A DNA stretch of 64,000 nt from Nemertoderma westbladi (lineage: Eukaryota; Xenacoelomorpha; Nemertodermatida; Nemertodermatidae), in the NCBI GenBank assembly GCA_032718475.1, contig JAUCBJ010001712.1:39091-103090 (forward strand). Direction: 5' to 3'. The notes beneath the pieces are model-generated. The model was not told the origin of the DNA and made no database searches. It was given only the letters and a program-made list of their open reading frames with translations. The translations under genes and the position numbers were made by a program. Shown piece by piece: positions 54,249-64,000 of this stretch (position 1 is the first letter of the stretch; every line of letters begins with the position of its first letter).

Positions 54249-54358
54249 TGACATTCTCACTCAATAAAATGGAATTTCTACGGCAATAACAGGTGATAAG
54301 AATTATGGGCCATACTGTACGATGAAATACTGACTATAGTCGGGAACAAACTCCCCCC

Positions 54359-54381
54359 AGAAACCACTATAAATGGTTTCT
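54359..54381. repeat. Hairpin in the LTR of D
   Basis: AGAAACCA and TGGTTTCT form an 8-bp perfect stem around a 7-base loop CTATAAA. Confidence 0.7.
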
Positions 54382-55480
54382 CGAGGAAATCACGACTATA
54401 TTAAAAAGTTTGAGTCCGAAAACGATATATATATCAACTGTCATTCCGCGATGTAGGCCCCCTGGCAACATTACACGCTCATGGATTGCCAAACCATGAG
54501 TGGTTTCCTATTTCCCTCTATAAATTCATTACAATTCAATCAAGTCCTTTTAAAATACCGATATACGAAATATTTCGTAGTTCAATAATGCTTCAAGATA
54601 AATCGCTAGTTAGTTCAATTATATATATATATGGTTAGAGCATATCAAATAATGTATTTCCCTTTCATGATTATGGGGTCCCTCGTTTATTTTTGTAATA
54701 ACAATCGAACATAAACGCTCCATCCACGGTCACCACTAGTCGCTGCTACCATGGTCACTCCCCCCATGGGGTCTCCTGCGGTGGGGAATCCTTCCCTTCT
54801 ATCAGAATTCGCGGTCACGATACTTTCGCGTTCCTCCATTTCGTACCCTGAGACAAGACAGTTCATAAGCCAAGTTTTAAATGTTTCTCCCCGTGGTACC
54901 ACTTCGCCAACGCATCCTTTACACATCACAGTCCTCATTACGGCTCCTCTGAGATTAATTCTAATAAGCTAGTTATATATGATAATTCTTCTATATCCAG
55001 ATATCCAGATCAAGTACTATCATTAATAACGTATAATATCCATAATTGACTAAATGGTCAGTTACACTATAAAGTTTTATTATACGTTCTGGAATTTGCT
55101 GGTTTCATGTTCTATGGTTGCTGCTAATGAAATCTATGTTTCCCATAATTTAAGTTCATTTTATACTACAATTGTTCCATTCATTCAGTTCATTCCGCAA
55201 CTGAGAAGTTGCAAGTTCATTGTTCATTAGGGCTGTGTTCAGTATTGCGTCATATAACCATTCATTCATTTCACACATACATTTTATGTTCCGGAAACAT
55301 AAATTTCACCCCAGGTTACCATTCAGTCAATGTACCTATATACCAGTATCTGCCTATCCTAAAGTACTAGTTCAGTTTTCTTCTACTCATTTGTAAATTT
55401 GATAATATATTTTGAATCTTAATTTAGGTACGATTTGAGGTATACATGGATGGACCCTCCCCCCATGCCTTTGGCATAAA

Positions 55481-55894
55481 TTAGACAGTTTGCTCCAATA
55501 AGCAACATTTGCTTATCGGACGTCTTACAAGTTTCTTCCCACTTGTCTTCAATTCGACCGTTCTAGTATGCCCATCGGGTCCCTGCAGGCAATTTACTAC
55601 TCTAGCCATCACCCAATCGTGTTTCGCTAGGGTGTCATCTGTCACTATGACTAGATCTCCCGGTTTCAGATCTCTCCTTTCCACCCGCCACTTGTGTCGC
55701 TTGTGAAGGGTTGGTAAATATTCAGTTACCCATTGGCGCCAGAATATCTTTGATACTACTTGTATTACTTTCCATGTCTTTCTGGAATATAGGTCATTCT
55801 CGTCGAACAGGTCTTTACTCAAAACCTGGACTGGTCTCCTCAATAGTAGATGGTTTGGTGTCAAAACCTCATAAGAATTCGGGTCATCATTTAA
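55481..55894 (-). pseudogene. Integrase C-terminus of element D
   Basis: It encodes L-T-P-N-H-L-L-L-R-R-P, W-R-Q-W-V-T-E-Y-L-P-T-L and L-K-P-G-D-L-V-I-V-T-D-D, the terminal domain of BEL integrases (DUF5641-like), ending at a stop 15 bp before the polypurine region. It is severed from the integrase core by the MITE. The MITE leaves TTAA on both sides and the two halves are in the same frame once it and one TTAA are discounted. Confidence 0.9.
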
Positions 55895-56746
55895 CCCTAT
55901 TCCACCTGGGGTTGGGCAGAATCTGCCCAACACTTTTTATTTTTAGAAATTCATCATGATGATTTTTATGTATTATTATGAAATTCATTGACTTTTCCTA
56001 GAATTTAATTGGCTTTCTGATGGTAACAAAATATTTTTTTTATCATTTATACTTTTTGTGCTATGGTGTGTTTTTCATATCATAGTCACATTTTTTTATT
56101 ATAATATCTTTATTAGCCTAACTGGTAGAAAAGATAATCCCTGGTTGGATAGTTCCCCTGGTCAACAAGCTAGAATACAACCAATTACGGTCCAGGACAT
56201 TCACTTGGCTAGGTTGTAAAGTTGAATTCAAACACGAGATTGTCTACTGCTTGGATTAGTACACATCAATCACATTATTTTTTAATAACAAAATACTAAA
56301 CTGACAGATAAGCAAGCAATAAGTCTACTAGGATAAAACAACAACCACCATTGAAACCAGTATATTCCTAATGTAATACAGCAGACATAAACAGAGGTGA
56401 ATAAATCTATTCAATAACAGCACCCCTGCAAGCAAAATTTTCACTTGGGATGTCTGGCAGAGTTAGGCAGACAGTGGTGTTGGGAGGAGTATGTATAGTA
56501 TTATCTCATCTTTTTACTATAATGGGTTATCTTCATGATAATTAATTTATATGGATATATTATTTAAAATTATGAATATATAAAACTCAGAACAGATGCA
56601 TTATATATTTTTCTATAAACCTGCGAAAATTTGGAAAGTTTTGATAAAATTATCATTACTTTTTAGTGCATAATAAACTGTTGGGCATATTTTGCCCAAC
56701 CCCAGGTGGAATCTCGGATAAAAGAGCCCAGGTGGAATAGGGTTAA
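55895..56746. mobile_element. piggyBac-type MITE in the integrase of D, 852 bp
   Basis: TTAA at 55,891-55,894 and 56,743-56,746. The inverted ends read CCCTATTCCACCTGGG from both sides. The right end has an extra 20-odd bases, then a second CCACCTGGGG. Subterminal palindromes GTTGGGCAGAATCTGCCCAAC-like and GTTGGGCATATTTTGCCCAAC-like lie inside. The interior is AT-rich and non-coding. TTAA duplication with CCC-starting ends is the established piggyBac signature. Confidence 0.9.
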
Positions 56747-59088
56747 CGCACATAGCGGCCGCGCATTCATTGTTGCTTCTGTTTCTGCTAACACTGTGCG
56801 GAATGCGTCCTCATCAAGGCATCGATTTCGGGTGCTTGCCTCTAAGAGCCGCTCAGCACTTCCTACAAGTCTTTCCCAGACTCCTGAAGAATGGGGGGCA
56901 TAAGGGGTATGGAATTTCCACTTGACACCTTGTTTCCTTGCATGTTCTTCAATAGCAGGTGTTTGCGCAATCCGGTAGAGATCTTGAAGTTCTCGATTAG
57001 CTCCAATGAAATTCGACCCATTATCAGAGCTAATCCTTCGCACTGCTCCACACCTTGTAATGAATCTTCTGAGTGCATTAATAAATGAGTTTGCGCTTGC
57101 ATCTTTAACTAATTCCAGGGCAACAGCCCTTGAGGCGTAACACACGAATATGGAACCCCATCGTTTCTCGTATCGTCGGCCCACTTTGACATTAATAGGA
57201 CCAAAGAGGTCAACACCACAATTTGTGAATGGTGGCTCATAGGGTGTTATCCGCTCCGCAGGTAAAGGTGCCATCACCTGCTCCACCCTCTGTCGACGAA
57301 TGGTGCGACAGATAACACACTTCTCCACCCAGCCCTTCACTCGTCTCCTGACTGCTGGAATCCAGAATTTCCTCCGTATCCTCGTGAGTGTTGCTTCCAC
57401 ACCTCCATGTTGTGAGGCTTCATGGGAATCGTGTATAATCTTATCCACGATAACTGAGTCTTTCGGGATCAATATGGGGCAATCAGGGACAATCCCTCCT
57501 GGAGCATTCCCCAGCCGGGAGCCCATACAGACTACTCCATCCTTCATAATGGGGCTCAATGGTCTCAGGTTGCTGTCTTTCGGGATAGGTTTTCCAACCA
57601 CTAGTTTCTCCACTTCATCTGGGAAGCCCTCCTGTTGAATGTACTTTATGATAGCCATCCCTGCATTTTCCACATGTAGTTCTGGTCGGGGCCCTCCACT
57701 TTTCCGTGTTCGTATCCAAGCCATCCACATCCTCCATCGCGCTACACGCCGTTTAGTGTCATACCATGAGCGATCATGGTGGAGTATTCGCTCTGTCATT
57801 GTTGGTTTGTCTCTTATAGTGGTTGACATAACTACTTCCCTTCGTAATTCCGGGTCATCCCCTTTGACTCCTTCCAGTAGAGCCTGTGGACCTCCTGGAA
57901 ATTCAGGCCATCTTCCTTCATCCTTGAGGTACTCCGGGCCATATTGCCACAGATCTTCGTCTTCCTTCTTCTGTGTTCCAATTATTCCTCTCGATATTTG
58001 GTCTGCGGGATTTATCGACGTTGGACAATAGTTCCAGTTGTTGATGTCTGTTAGTTCTTGGATTTCTGCAACTCGATTAGCAACAAAGACTTTGAATCTT
58101 CGTGCGTCAGTCCTGATATAATGAATAACAGTGGTAGAGTCAGTCCAAAAATACCAGGTTTGTATATTTCCAATCGCTTTTCCTAACTGTCTTCCTATTC
58201 TCACTCCTAATAAAGCTGCCATGAGTTCTATCCTAGGAATTGTGACGATTTTTAATGGGGCCGGTCTCGCCTTACTATATGCAACCCGTGCCCTCCTTCT
58301 ATTATTCTGTCTTTGAACCACATAGGCTACTGCTCCATAGCCTTTGTCTGAGGCGTCACTGAAGATATGTATCTCTAAGTTTTCCATGTTTCCGTCGGGA
58401 AAGTAGGCCCGATCTATCGTGATCTTATCTAGTAGTTGTAAACTATCCATCCATTTGTCCCATTTCTTCCTTATTCCTTCGGGAAGTTCATCATTCCAAC
58501 CTACTTTCAGTAGATGGGCTTCCCTAAGTATTTGTCGACCAACAACTGTGATCCTTGAGAGTAGACCCATTGGGTCATAGATCCGGGCAACAAAGGATAG
58601 ATATTCCCTTTTAGTATGTTTCCCTCTTTTCATTTTCGCCATATGGTACTCAAATGCATCTGTTCTTCGGTTCCAGACTATCCCTAAAGCTCGAACTTCG
58701 TCACTGTCTCCATCAGCTTCTATCATTGGTTTGTATTCTGGTTCTGTGGTTAATTTGTTCAGTGGCTCCTGTTGGGTCCCGTCTGTCATGCAGTTGGTAA
58801 TATATTCGGAATTTGATAAAAACTTGGTCAGGTTGAATCCTCCCCCCGCTAAACAAAGTTTAGCCTCCTTGGCAATCCTGACCAACTCCTCCTCTGAGTT
58901 TCCTGTCTCATGTCCGTCATCAACATAAAAATGTTCTCGAATCATTTCCACTGTATCTGCTGATGGATTCTGGATTGCAGGATTCTCGCCATTTGTAGTC
59001 TCTCTCAAAGCGTATGTTGTCGCACATGGAGATGAATTAGCACCAAAAATATGGACAATCATTTTGTAGATTTTGGGTTCCTTTGAGC
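56747..59088 (-). pseudogene. RT (second half), RNase H and integrase of element D
   Basis: It continues RT after a one-base shift near 59,090: F-G-A-N-S-S-P-C-A-T-T-Y-A-L, then F-Y-V-D-D-G (catalytic YVDD). RNase H: I-H-I-F-S-D-A-S-D-K-G-Y-G, W-T-D-S-T-T-V, N-P-A-D-Q-I-S-R-G. Integrase: H-E-A-S-Q-H-G-G-V ... C-V-I-C-R-T-I (zinc site), then G-V-D-L-F-G-P, I-S-S-D-N-G-S-N-F and G-V-W-E-R-L-V, with the full D, D, E set intact. About 780 codons without a stop, so apart from the shift and the MITE this pol looks young. Confidence 0.95.
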
Positions 59089-62000
59089 CTAGCTCCCTTC
59101 ATACCAAAGGAACCGTAAGCTGTTGCTGTCTTTTGGGTTCACTCGTACCTGGTGGAACATTGCTTCCACATCGCATGTGAAAGCAAATATTCCCTTCCTG
59201 AATCTTAGAAGGACGTCTAGTCCTGTGTTGTATATATTGGGTCCACGAACAAGGTAATCATTTAGCGATTTTCCATGGTACTTCGCTGCGGCATCATGTA
59301 CTACTCGGTATTTGTTCTTTCTTGGTTCCCACACTGTGTGTATCGGTAAGTAATACGTCCGGTCAGTTTCCTGTGTGTCCTCTGGAAGTTCTATTGCCCA
59401 CCCCCTTTCTATATACTTACATATTGCCTTATTTATGGCTTCTTCTGCTGCTGGTAGTTTCCTCAGTTTTTCTTTTAACTTTCTCAGACGATTTCTCGCC
59501 ATTATGTAGTTGTTTTCAAGCCGTTCATTGGGGTCCTTCCACAACATGTCTACCTCGTAGTGTCCATCTATCAGTTGTATTGAGTCCTTAAGAGTCTGTA
59601 AGGCCCTACGGTCCTCTGGAGAGTCTCCCAATGTGTTGTCATGAAGGCCCTCACAGTCCCTATTCAGTAATGTCTCTAAGTCTTTAGTTATTTCCACATG
59701 ATTCACCAGACCTCGCTTCGTTTTGTTGTGTATATAGTCTGTTGTTTCCAGTGGTCCAGTCACACACCACCCAAATGGTGTTAGCTTTCCCCATGGTGTC
59801 TTCCCTGGGTTGCTACCTTTCCTAACTTCCAGTTCTTCATGTGCCTCAGGATTGTTCATCCCAAGCAGTACAGTCACATAGGGTATGTCAATGTGCAAGT
59901 TTGTTAAGTTAATTCCCTTTAAGTGTTGGTATCTCTCAATTTCTACCTCATCTGGTTGGGTACAGTTAACTCCAACGTCTGGTATTACTTCTACCTCAGC
60001 ATCATGAATGATGAGTGTCCCTCGGCCTTCCAGAGCACCTATGGAGCACTTGGTACTCATGGCCCCCATTGATGTTGTCTGGTGGCCCACCATGGCCAGG
60101 CCTAACTTAGTTCTGGTTCCCTCCATTCCCAGAGTATCAGCAAGGGTACGACTTATTAGACTTATAGTCGCACCATCATCTAGGAAGGCATATGTTGTTA
60201 CTTGTTTTTCATTTTTATACATTACTTTTACTGGTACAATTTTGAGGTACACTTTAATCCCTGACAGGGACATACATGTCGCCATGTGGGTCACTGCCTG
60301 GGTCTTATTAACAGTGGTTCCACTCACTTCAGATCCCTGGGGATCCTTGTATCTTGCCATCCAGGCAGGGTTAGGATGTTGGGTCTGATCCCCCCCTGTC
60401 TTAGATGTTAGATTCTCATTTTTATTTTGGTTAACAGTAGTAGTATCAGTATCTCCTCGGTTACTATGGGGTTTTAGATTTTTAGTTTCCTTTGTGAGGG
60501 GTGTCAGCCCGCTCGCTCCTCCGGGTGAGTATGATCTGGATCGTTCATATGTTCTGGGTTCACGCCTGGTGTTGGAGTTGCGCGGACAGTCGCGTCCAAT
60601 GTGGCCACGCCCATAGCATCTCCTACACAGTCCATTCTTCTTTAAATAGTCCCATTTTTCATCCGCAGCGGCATTTATCCATTGGGTACACTGCACGAAT
60701 TGATGGTCCCTTGCATTTGGATGTAGATAGCACTTTGCGCTTGGATCACAGGTTGCAAGGGTGTATACCAACTCCTGGGAATCTCTATCTGGGGTATGTG
60801 GCTTTGGGGAGTAGCTGGAGAAACGGACTTGTTTGTCCGATTGTAGGCTCTTCATCGGACTAGTCGACGTTGTTGTGTAGACTTGCTCTCGTTCAGGTTT
60901 TATCATCCCTTTGTTAGATTCAAATGATTTCTTTGGTACCAGCATATTTGTTTTTCGCGGGTAATCTGCTCTCGATTGTCGGGTTGAGTCATCCCGTGAA
61001 TGTGATCGGTCCCGGCGCTCAGCGATACCAGCTGATAGTAGTCCCTCTGCGAATACAGGGTCATCTTGTATCTCGGTTTGATCTGAAAGGAATTTCGCCA
61101 GTTGGTTCATGGTTGGTTCGCGGTTCAGTTGGCTGCGAGTCCGTGCTGCTTCCTTTCTCCTTGCGTTCCTCGCCCAATAGGGAATTAGTTCAATTATTTT
61201 TCGCATGTTATGGATGCCATTCAACTCATGCGGCATATCGAGTTCCTTCAAGGCAACCAGGGCTTTGTTTACCCTTTCTGTAAAGTCCCTAAGCTCGGCA
61301 GTCGTGGTGATTTGTTTGTTAGTGACCAATTTGTTGATTGTTGCCTGCATTATACGTGAAGGATTTCCATATCGCTTTTCAATGGCTTCCCATGCTAGTC
61401 GCAAACCATCTGTTAGGCCTGCATATTGTCTAACAACTTCCTTTGCTTTGCCAGTTGTGTAAACCATCAGGTAGGTCATCTTCTGTGCTTCTGACAGGTT
61501 ATGTTTCAGTAGAATTTCAGTGGTATATAGCTGTCGAAACTGAATATATTCTTCCGGGTATTCTCCACTGAAGGTAAACGGTTTAGCCTGTGGCAGTTCT
61601 AGCTTGGCTTTTATGGCATCTGTTATTGCCGCCATATGACTTAACTCACTCTCTCCTCCGCTCTGATAACATTGAGGGACCCTTCCTGCTTGTACATAAG
61701 GGGGTCCACGTGGGGCTGCTTCTCCTGTGTAATTGTAGCCAGCGGTATTATTTTTATTCTGTTGTCTTTGCGCTCCTATAGATGGGTACGCTAGACTCGG
61801 TATTTTTGATAATCCGGGTCCATTATTTATTTGATTTGAAAAGGTTACTGCCCGTTGCTGTGGGGTTTCACTCACTTCGCTACGGGTTTTGTATTTATAT
61901 TGGCCATCTGGCATTCCTACTTCGCCTATGGGGGCGGGTAGAAATTCCTCGGCTCTGGGGTTTAAATGGCTTGGGTTCCCGGTAGGCCTACTGCTCAATG

Positions 62001-64000
62001 GTGTTCCATAGCCATACATTGGTTCGTATTGGATACCGATATTTTGATTTAATTCGGATGGTATAGGGTGGTCTATAGACTGATGTTGATTTTGACCTAC
62101 ATCAGCAGGGCTACATGTATGATTAACAGTACCGGTATGCATCAGGCTGTTAGGTAAGCCTACATAACTTGGCCTATAATCATAAGACACCGGTACATTA
62201 AGATTAGGCCTATCTAAACTTTCAGATACCGGTATTTGAGTATTACCATTATTAGCATTAGGCCTATGGTTCTGGCTAGATATCGGTAAATAATAATAAT
62301 CGGGATTCTGCCTACTGCATGCTGTGCAGTCTGGTGTACTGCGTACAGGTAGGCCTATAGAATTGGATAGCGGCGGACCAGTCACATGTAGCTGATCACT
62401 GCAGCTGTAATCTGGTGTACCGCAAACTGGCGCAGAATGTGTTACCGGCGGACCGGTCGAATGCAGCCGTCTATTAGGCCTACTGCTGCAATCCGATACC
62501 GGTACCTTAGTCTGAATGTTATGATTCATGCCTGCTTGTTCTGACAATTCGTCACCAGTGTACTGGATGATTGACACAGGGGTTTCAATATGGTGCCCTG
62601 TTCTATGCATACAGCTGGTAACAGCAGCATTTACAGTATTTGCTGGGCTTTCCAAATTATATGTTTGGTTCTTAGCCCCTCTGGGGCCCTTTGAAGCAGA
62701 GTTGCCTAACGTGCTGTTAAAGCGCCCTGTCATTGCTGGTGTTCTGCTACTAATACAATATTCGGGTTTTGATGTAATAACAGGTTTCCTTACTGTACGC
62801 GCTGATATTCTACGTACGGGTGATGGATAACGGGGTGTTTCAATGGCTAGGAGATTACTTTCAATTTCTCGGTTATTGGGTTCTACAGTAGTTAGGTTAT
62901 TGGGTTCTACAGTAGTTAGTATATTCATTGAATCACACTTGGTTTTATTTCCCCTCTGGGAAATTCCAAGTTGAGATGCCTCCTCTTCCATACGTAATAT
63001 GCACTGTTCTGCATTTAGCCGAACCATTTCCCTCTTGGCCCTTGCCCGTTCCCTTTCAATCTCACCTTCCCTTTTATCCCGTTCCATCTCATCTGCTATC
63101 TTTTGTACTCGTTCCCTTCTCTCTCGTTCCCTTTTGTCACATTCCCTTTTCTCACGTTCCTCACGTTCCTCTTTTTCTATTCTTTCCAGTTCACGTTCAC
63201 TCACTCTCCTTTTATTTTCTCTCTCTAACTCACGCTCTTGTTCTCTCATGCCATCCGCTAGCTCCATTCTTGCTTGTTCAATCCCTGCATTCGTTCTCAT
63301 TCGATTGATCGTGGATGAGTGTATAGATCCGACTCCTGAAACACGATCATTCTGCCTAGGGACGTTCTCCCAGATGGAGTCTGGTGTCACCTGGGACACA
63401 GAATCCTCTGGATCAACGCGTGGCACCTCGGTGATAATGCTTGGGGTCGGGTCTCCCTCCCTCAGATCTTCACTCTGGGTTCCTCTGGGTTCCCTTCTAA
63501 CGTTTGGATTGGAACGGGTCTCTCGAGATTGACACTGGGCTTTGACCCGGTCTTCAATCTCAACAGCCCTTTGTTCCTCTCCGCACGCACGTAAATGATC
63601 TATGTAGACCGTTATTTTATTTAAAAGTATACTTAGCTCCGGTTCCACCGGCAGTTCACCAGTTGGGTTCTCAACAGTTCCAAACAGAGTCAGTTCTGCT
63701 CGTTGAGATCGTCGTTTAAGGATCTCTGGTTGTTGGGGGTCAATCAGAACAGCACTTCGTTGTGATCGTGATGATCGTTGGATCTGGGGGTCTTTGGGTC
63801 GTGTTGTCTGTGTCGAGGTTCTTTCAGGTTCGTGTCGAATATTGGCCGGTTCAGGTTCGTGAGTTGGGAGGACAGCTCGTTCTGGTTGAGTGGGTGGCCC
63901 CTGCCCAGTTCCCACCAAGCTGCTAGTGCGTAAGCGAGCGCCGATGCTTGCTCTAGCAGCCCCAGGAATTGAGCGTGCCACACCGCCTGGGCTCGTTGTT
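59089..64000 (-). CDS. Gag-protease-RT polyprotein of element D, start beyond the window
   Basis: Open for over 1,630 codons from the right edge, so the start is outside. Order: Pro/Arg/Ser-rich head; an R-E-R/E-x-x-R coiled coil (63,300-62,980); a Tyr/Pro/Asn/Ser-rich disordered linker (62,900-61,700); a DUF1759-type gag core (F-T-F-S-G-E-Y-P-E-E-Y-I-Q-F); a zinc knuckle C-R-R-C-Y-G-R-G-H-I-G-R-D-C; protease with T-Y-A-F-L-D-D-G-A-T-I-S-L-I; the RT lead-in H-Y-E-V-D-M-L-W and F-T-C-D-V-E-A-M-F-H-Q-V (first catalytic Asp). It stops at TAG 59,089 through a single-base shift just after F-L-W-Y. Confidence 0.93.
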   Translation of the reverse strand, partial: TTSPGGVARSIPGAARASIGARLRTSSLVGTGQGPPTQPERAVLPTHEPEPANIRHEPERTSTQTTRPKDPQIQRSSRSQRSAVLIDPQQPEILKRRSQRAELTLFGTVENPTGELPVEPELSILLNKITVYIDHLRACGEEQRAVEIEDRVKAQCQSRETRSNPNVRREPRGTQSEDLREGDPTPSIITEVPRVDPEDSVSQVTPDSIWENVPRQNDRVSGVGSIHSSTINRMRTNAGIEQARMELADGMREQERELERENKRRVSERELERIEKEEREEREKRECDKRERERRERVQKIADEMERDKREGEIERERARAKREMVRLNAEQCILRMEEEASQLGISQRGNKTKCDSMNILTTVEPNNLTTVEPNNREIESNLLAIETPRYPSPVRRISARTVRKPVITSKPEYCISSRTPAMTGRFNSTLGNSASKGPRGAKNQTYNLESPANTVNAAVTSCMHRTGHHIETPVSIIQYTGDELSEQAGMNHNIQTKVPVSDCSSRPNRRLHSTGPPVTHSAPVCGTPDYSCSDQLHVTGPPLSNSIGLPVRSTPDCTACSRQNPDYYYLPISSQNHRPNANNGNTQIPVSESLDRPNLNVPVSYDYRPSYVGLPNSLMHTGTVNHTCSPADVGQNQHQSIDHPIPSELNQNIGIQYEPMYGYGTPLSSRPTGNPSHLNPRAEEFLPAPIGEVGMPDGQYKYKTRSEVSETPQQRAVTFSNQINNGPGLSKIPSLAYPSIGAQRQQNKNNTAGYNYTGEAAPRGPPYVQAGRVPQCYQSGGESELSHMAAITDAIKAKLELPQAKPFTFSGEYPEEYIQFRQLYTTEILLKHNLSEAQKMTYLMVYTTGKAKEVVRQYAGLTDGLRLAWEAIEKRYGNPSRIMQATINKLVTNKQITTTAELRDFTERVNKALVALKELDMPHELNGIHNMRKIIELIPYWARNARRKEAARTRSQLNREPTMNQLAKFLSDQTEIQDDPVFAEGLLSAGIAERRDRSHSRDDSTRQSRADYPRKTNMLVPKKSFESNKGMIKPEREQVYTTTSTSPMKSLQSDKQVRFSSYSPKPHTPDRDSQELVYTLATCDPSAKCYLHPNARDHQFVQCTQWINAAADEKWDYLKKNGLCRRCYGRGHIGRDCPRNSNTRREPRTYERSRSYSPGGASGLTPLTKETKNLKPHSNRGDTDTTTVNQNKNENLTSKTGGDQTQHPNPAWMARYKDPQGSEVSGTTVNKTQAVTHMATCMSLSGIKVYLKIVPVKVMYKNEKQVTTYAFLDDGATISLISRTLADTLGMEGTRTKLGLAMVGHQTTSMGAMSTKCSIGALEGRGTLIIHDAEVEVIPDVGVNCTQPDEVEIERYQHLKGINLTNLHIDIPYVTVLLGMNNPEAHEELEVRKGSNPGKTPWGKLTPFGWCVTGPLETTDYIHNKTKRGLVNHVEITKDLETLLNRDCEGLHDNTLGDSPEDRRALQTLKDSIQLIDGHYEVDMLWKDPNERLENNYIMARNRLRKLKEKLRKLPAAEEAINKAICKYIERGWAIELPEDTQETDRTYYLPIHTVWEPRKNKYRVVHDAAAKYHGKSLNDYLVRGPNIYNTGLDVLLRFRKGIFAFTCDVEAMFHQVRVNPKDSNSLRFLWYEGS

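Larger units (their letters stand above)
53550..55446 (-). repeat. 3' LTR of element D (probable extent)
   Basis: The start TGTTCCGTCG cuts the gag of C (candidate target site GCCGA, 53,545-53,549). The right end GGTATACA precedes a polypurine tract of D (GGGGGGAGGG on the minus strand, 55,455-55,464), with eight bases between, so the right border may be off by about ten bases. Inside are an ACGA(A)-type microsatellite (53,848-53,882) and two CRE octamers. The short frames here are not called. Confidence 0.6.

Overview
The window is eukaryotic and almost entirely transposable elements. It has spliced-type signals, LINE, BEL/Pao, P-like, Polinton-like and piggyBac-like elements, AT-rich intergenic DNA and one fibrinogen-domain pseudogene. 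This suggests an invertebrate animal, probably marine, but the species cannot be named. No intact host gene was found.

Layout. 1-1.6 kb: 3' end of a non-LTR retrotransposon with a duplicated 3' UTR. 2.1-3.8 kb: a decayed orphan relative of the extra ORF found in the large element at 14.6-38.3 kb. 4.5-10.8 kb: a 6.2-kb Polinton/Maverick-type derivative (termini AG...CT, 444-480-bp terminal inverted repeats, 6-bp target duplication GGTGTG) carrying a C2H2 zinc-finger ORF, an ORF resembling the N-terminal part of selfish family-B DNA polymerases, and a TBP-like ORF. 10.8-14.6 kb: mostly featureless DNA with minisatellites.

14,603-38,320: one giant BEL/Pao retrotransposon on the minus strand ('element A'). 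It has about 2.3-kb LTRs, target duplication AAGAT, and gag-protease-RT-RNase H-integrase. It also has a large additional 3' ORF with three zinc knuckles (ORF3). A 4.3-kb P-like THAP transposon sits in its leader. 38.9-40.5 kb: a 5'-truncated LINE. 41.3-42.2 kb: a fibrinogen-domain pseudogene.

43-50.5 kb: a second, diverged member of the family of A ('element B', plus strand). Nested insertions then follow: C (BEL-like, plus, from 50,508) lies in the RT of B, D (BEL, minus, from 53,550) lies in the gag of C, and a piggyBac-type MITE (55,895-56,746) lies in the integrase of D. D runs off the right edge.

Most unusual: (i) a 20-bp palindrome family (GGAAGGCTYGCGAGCCTACC and variants), 16 copies, confined to A and B and read in all three coding frames; (ii) ORF3 behind pol, with a conserved splice-donor motif upstream of gag and an acceptor just before ORF3, suggesting env-like spliced expression; (iii) a tRNA-like module in the U3 of both A and B; (iv) a TBP-like protein in a Polinton-type derivative. 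All large ORFs except parts of D, C and the Polinton carry stops or frameshifts.
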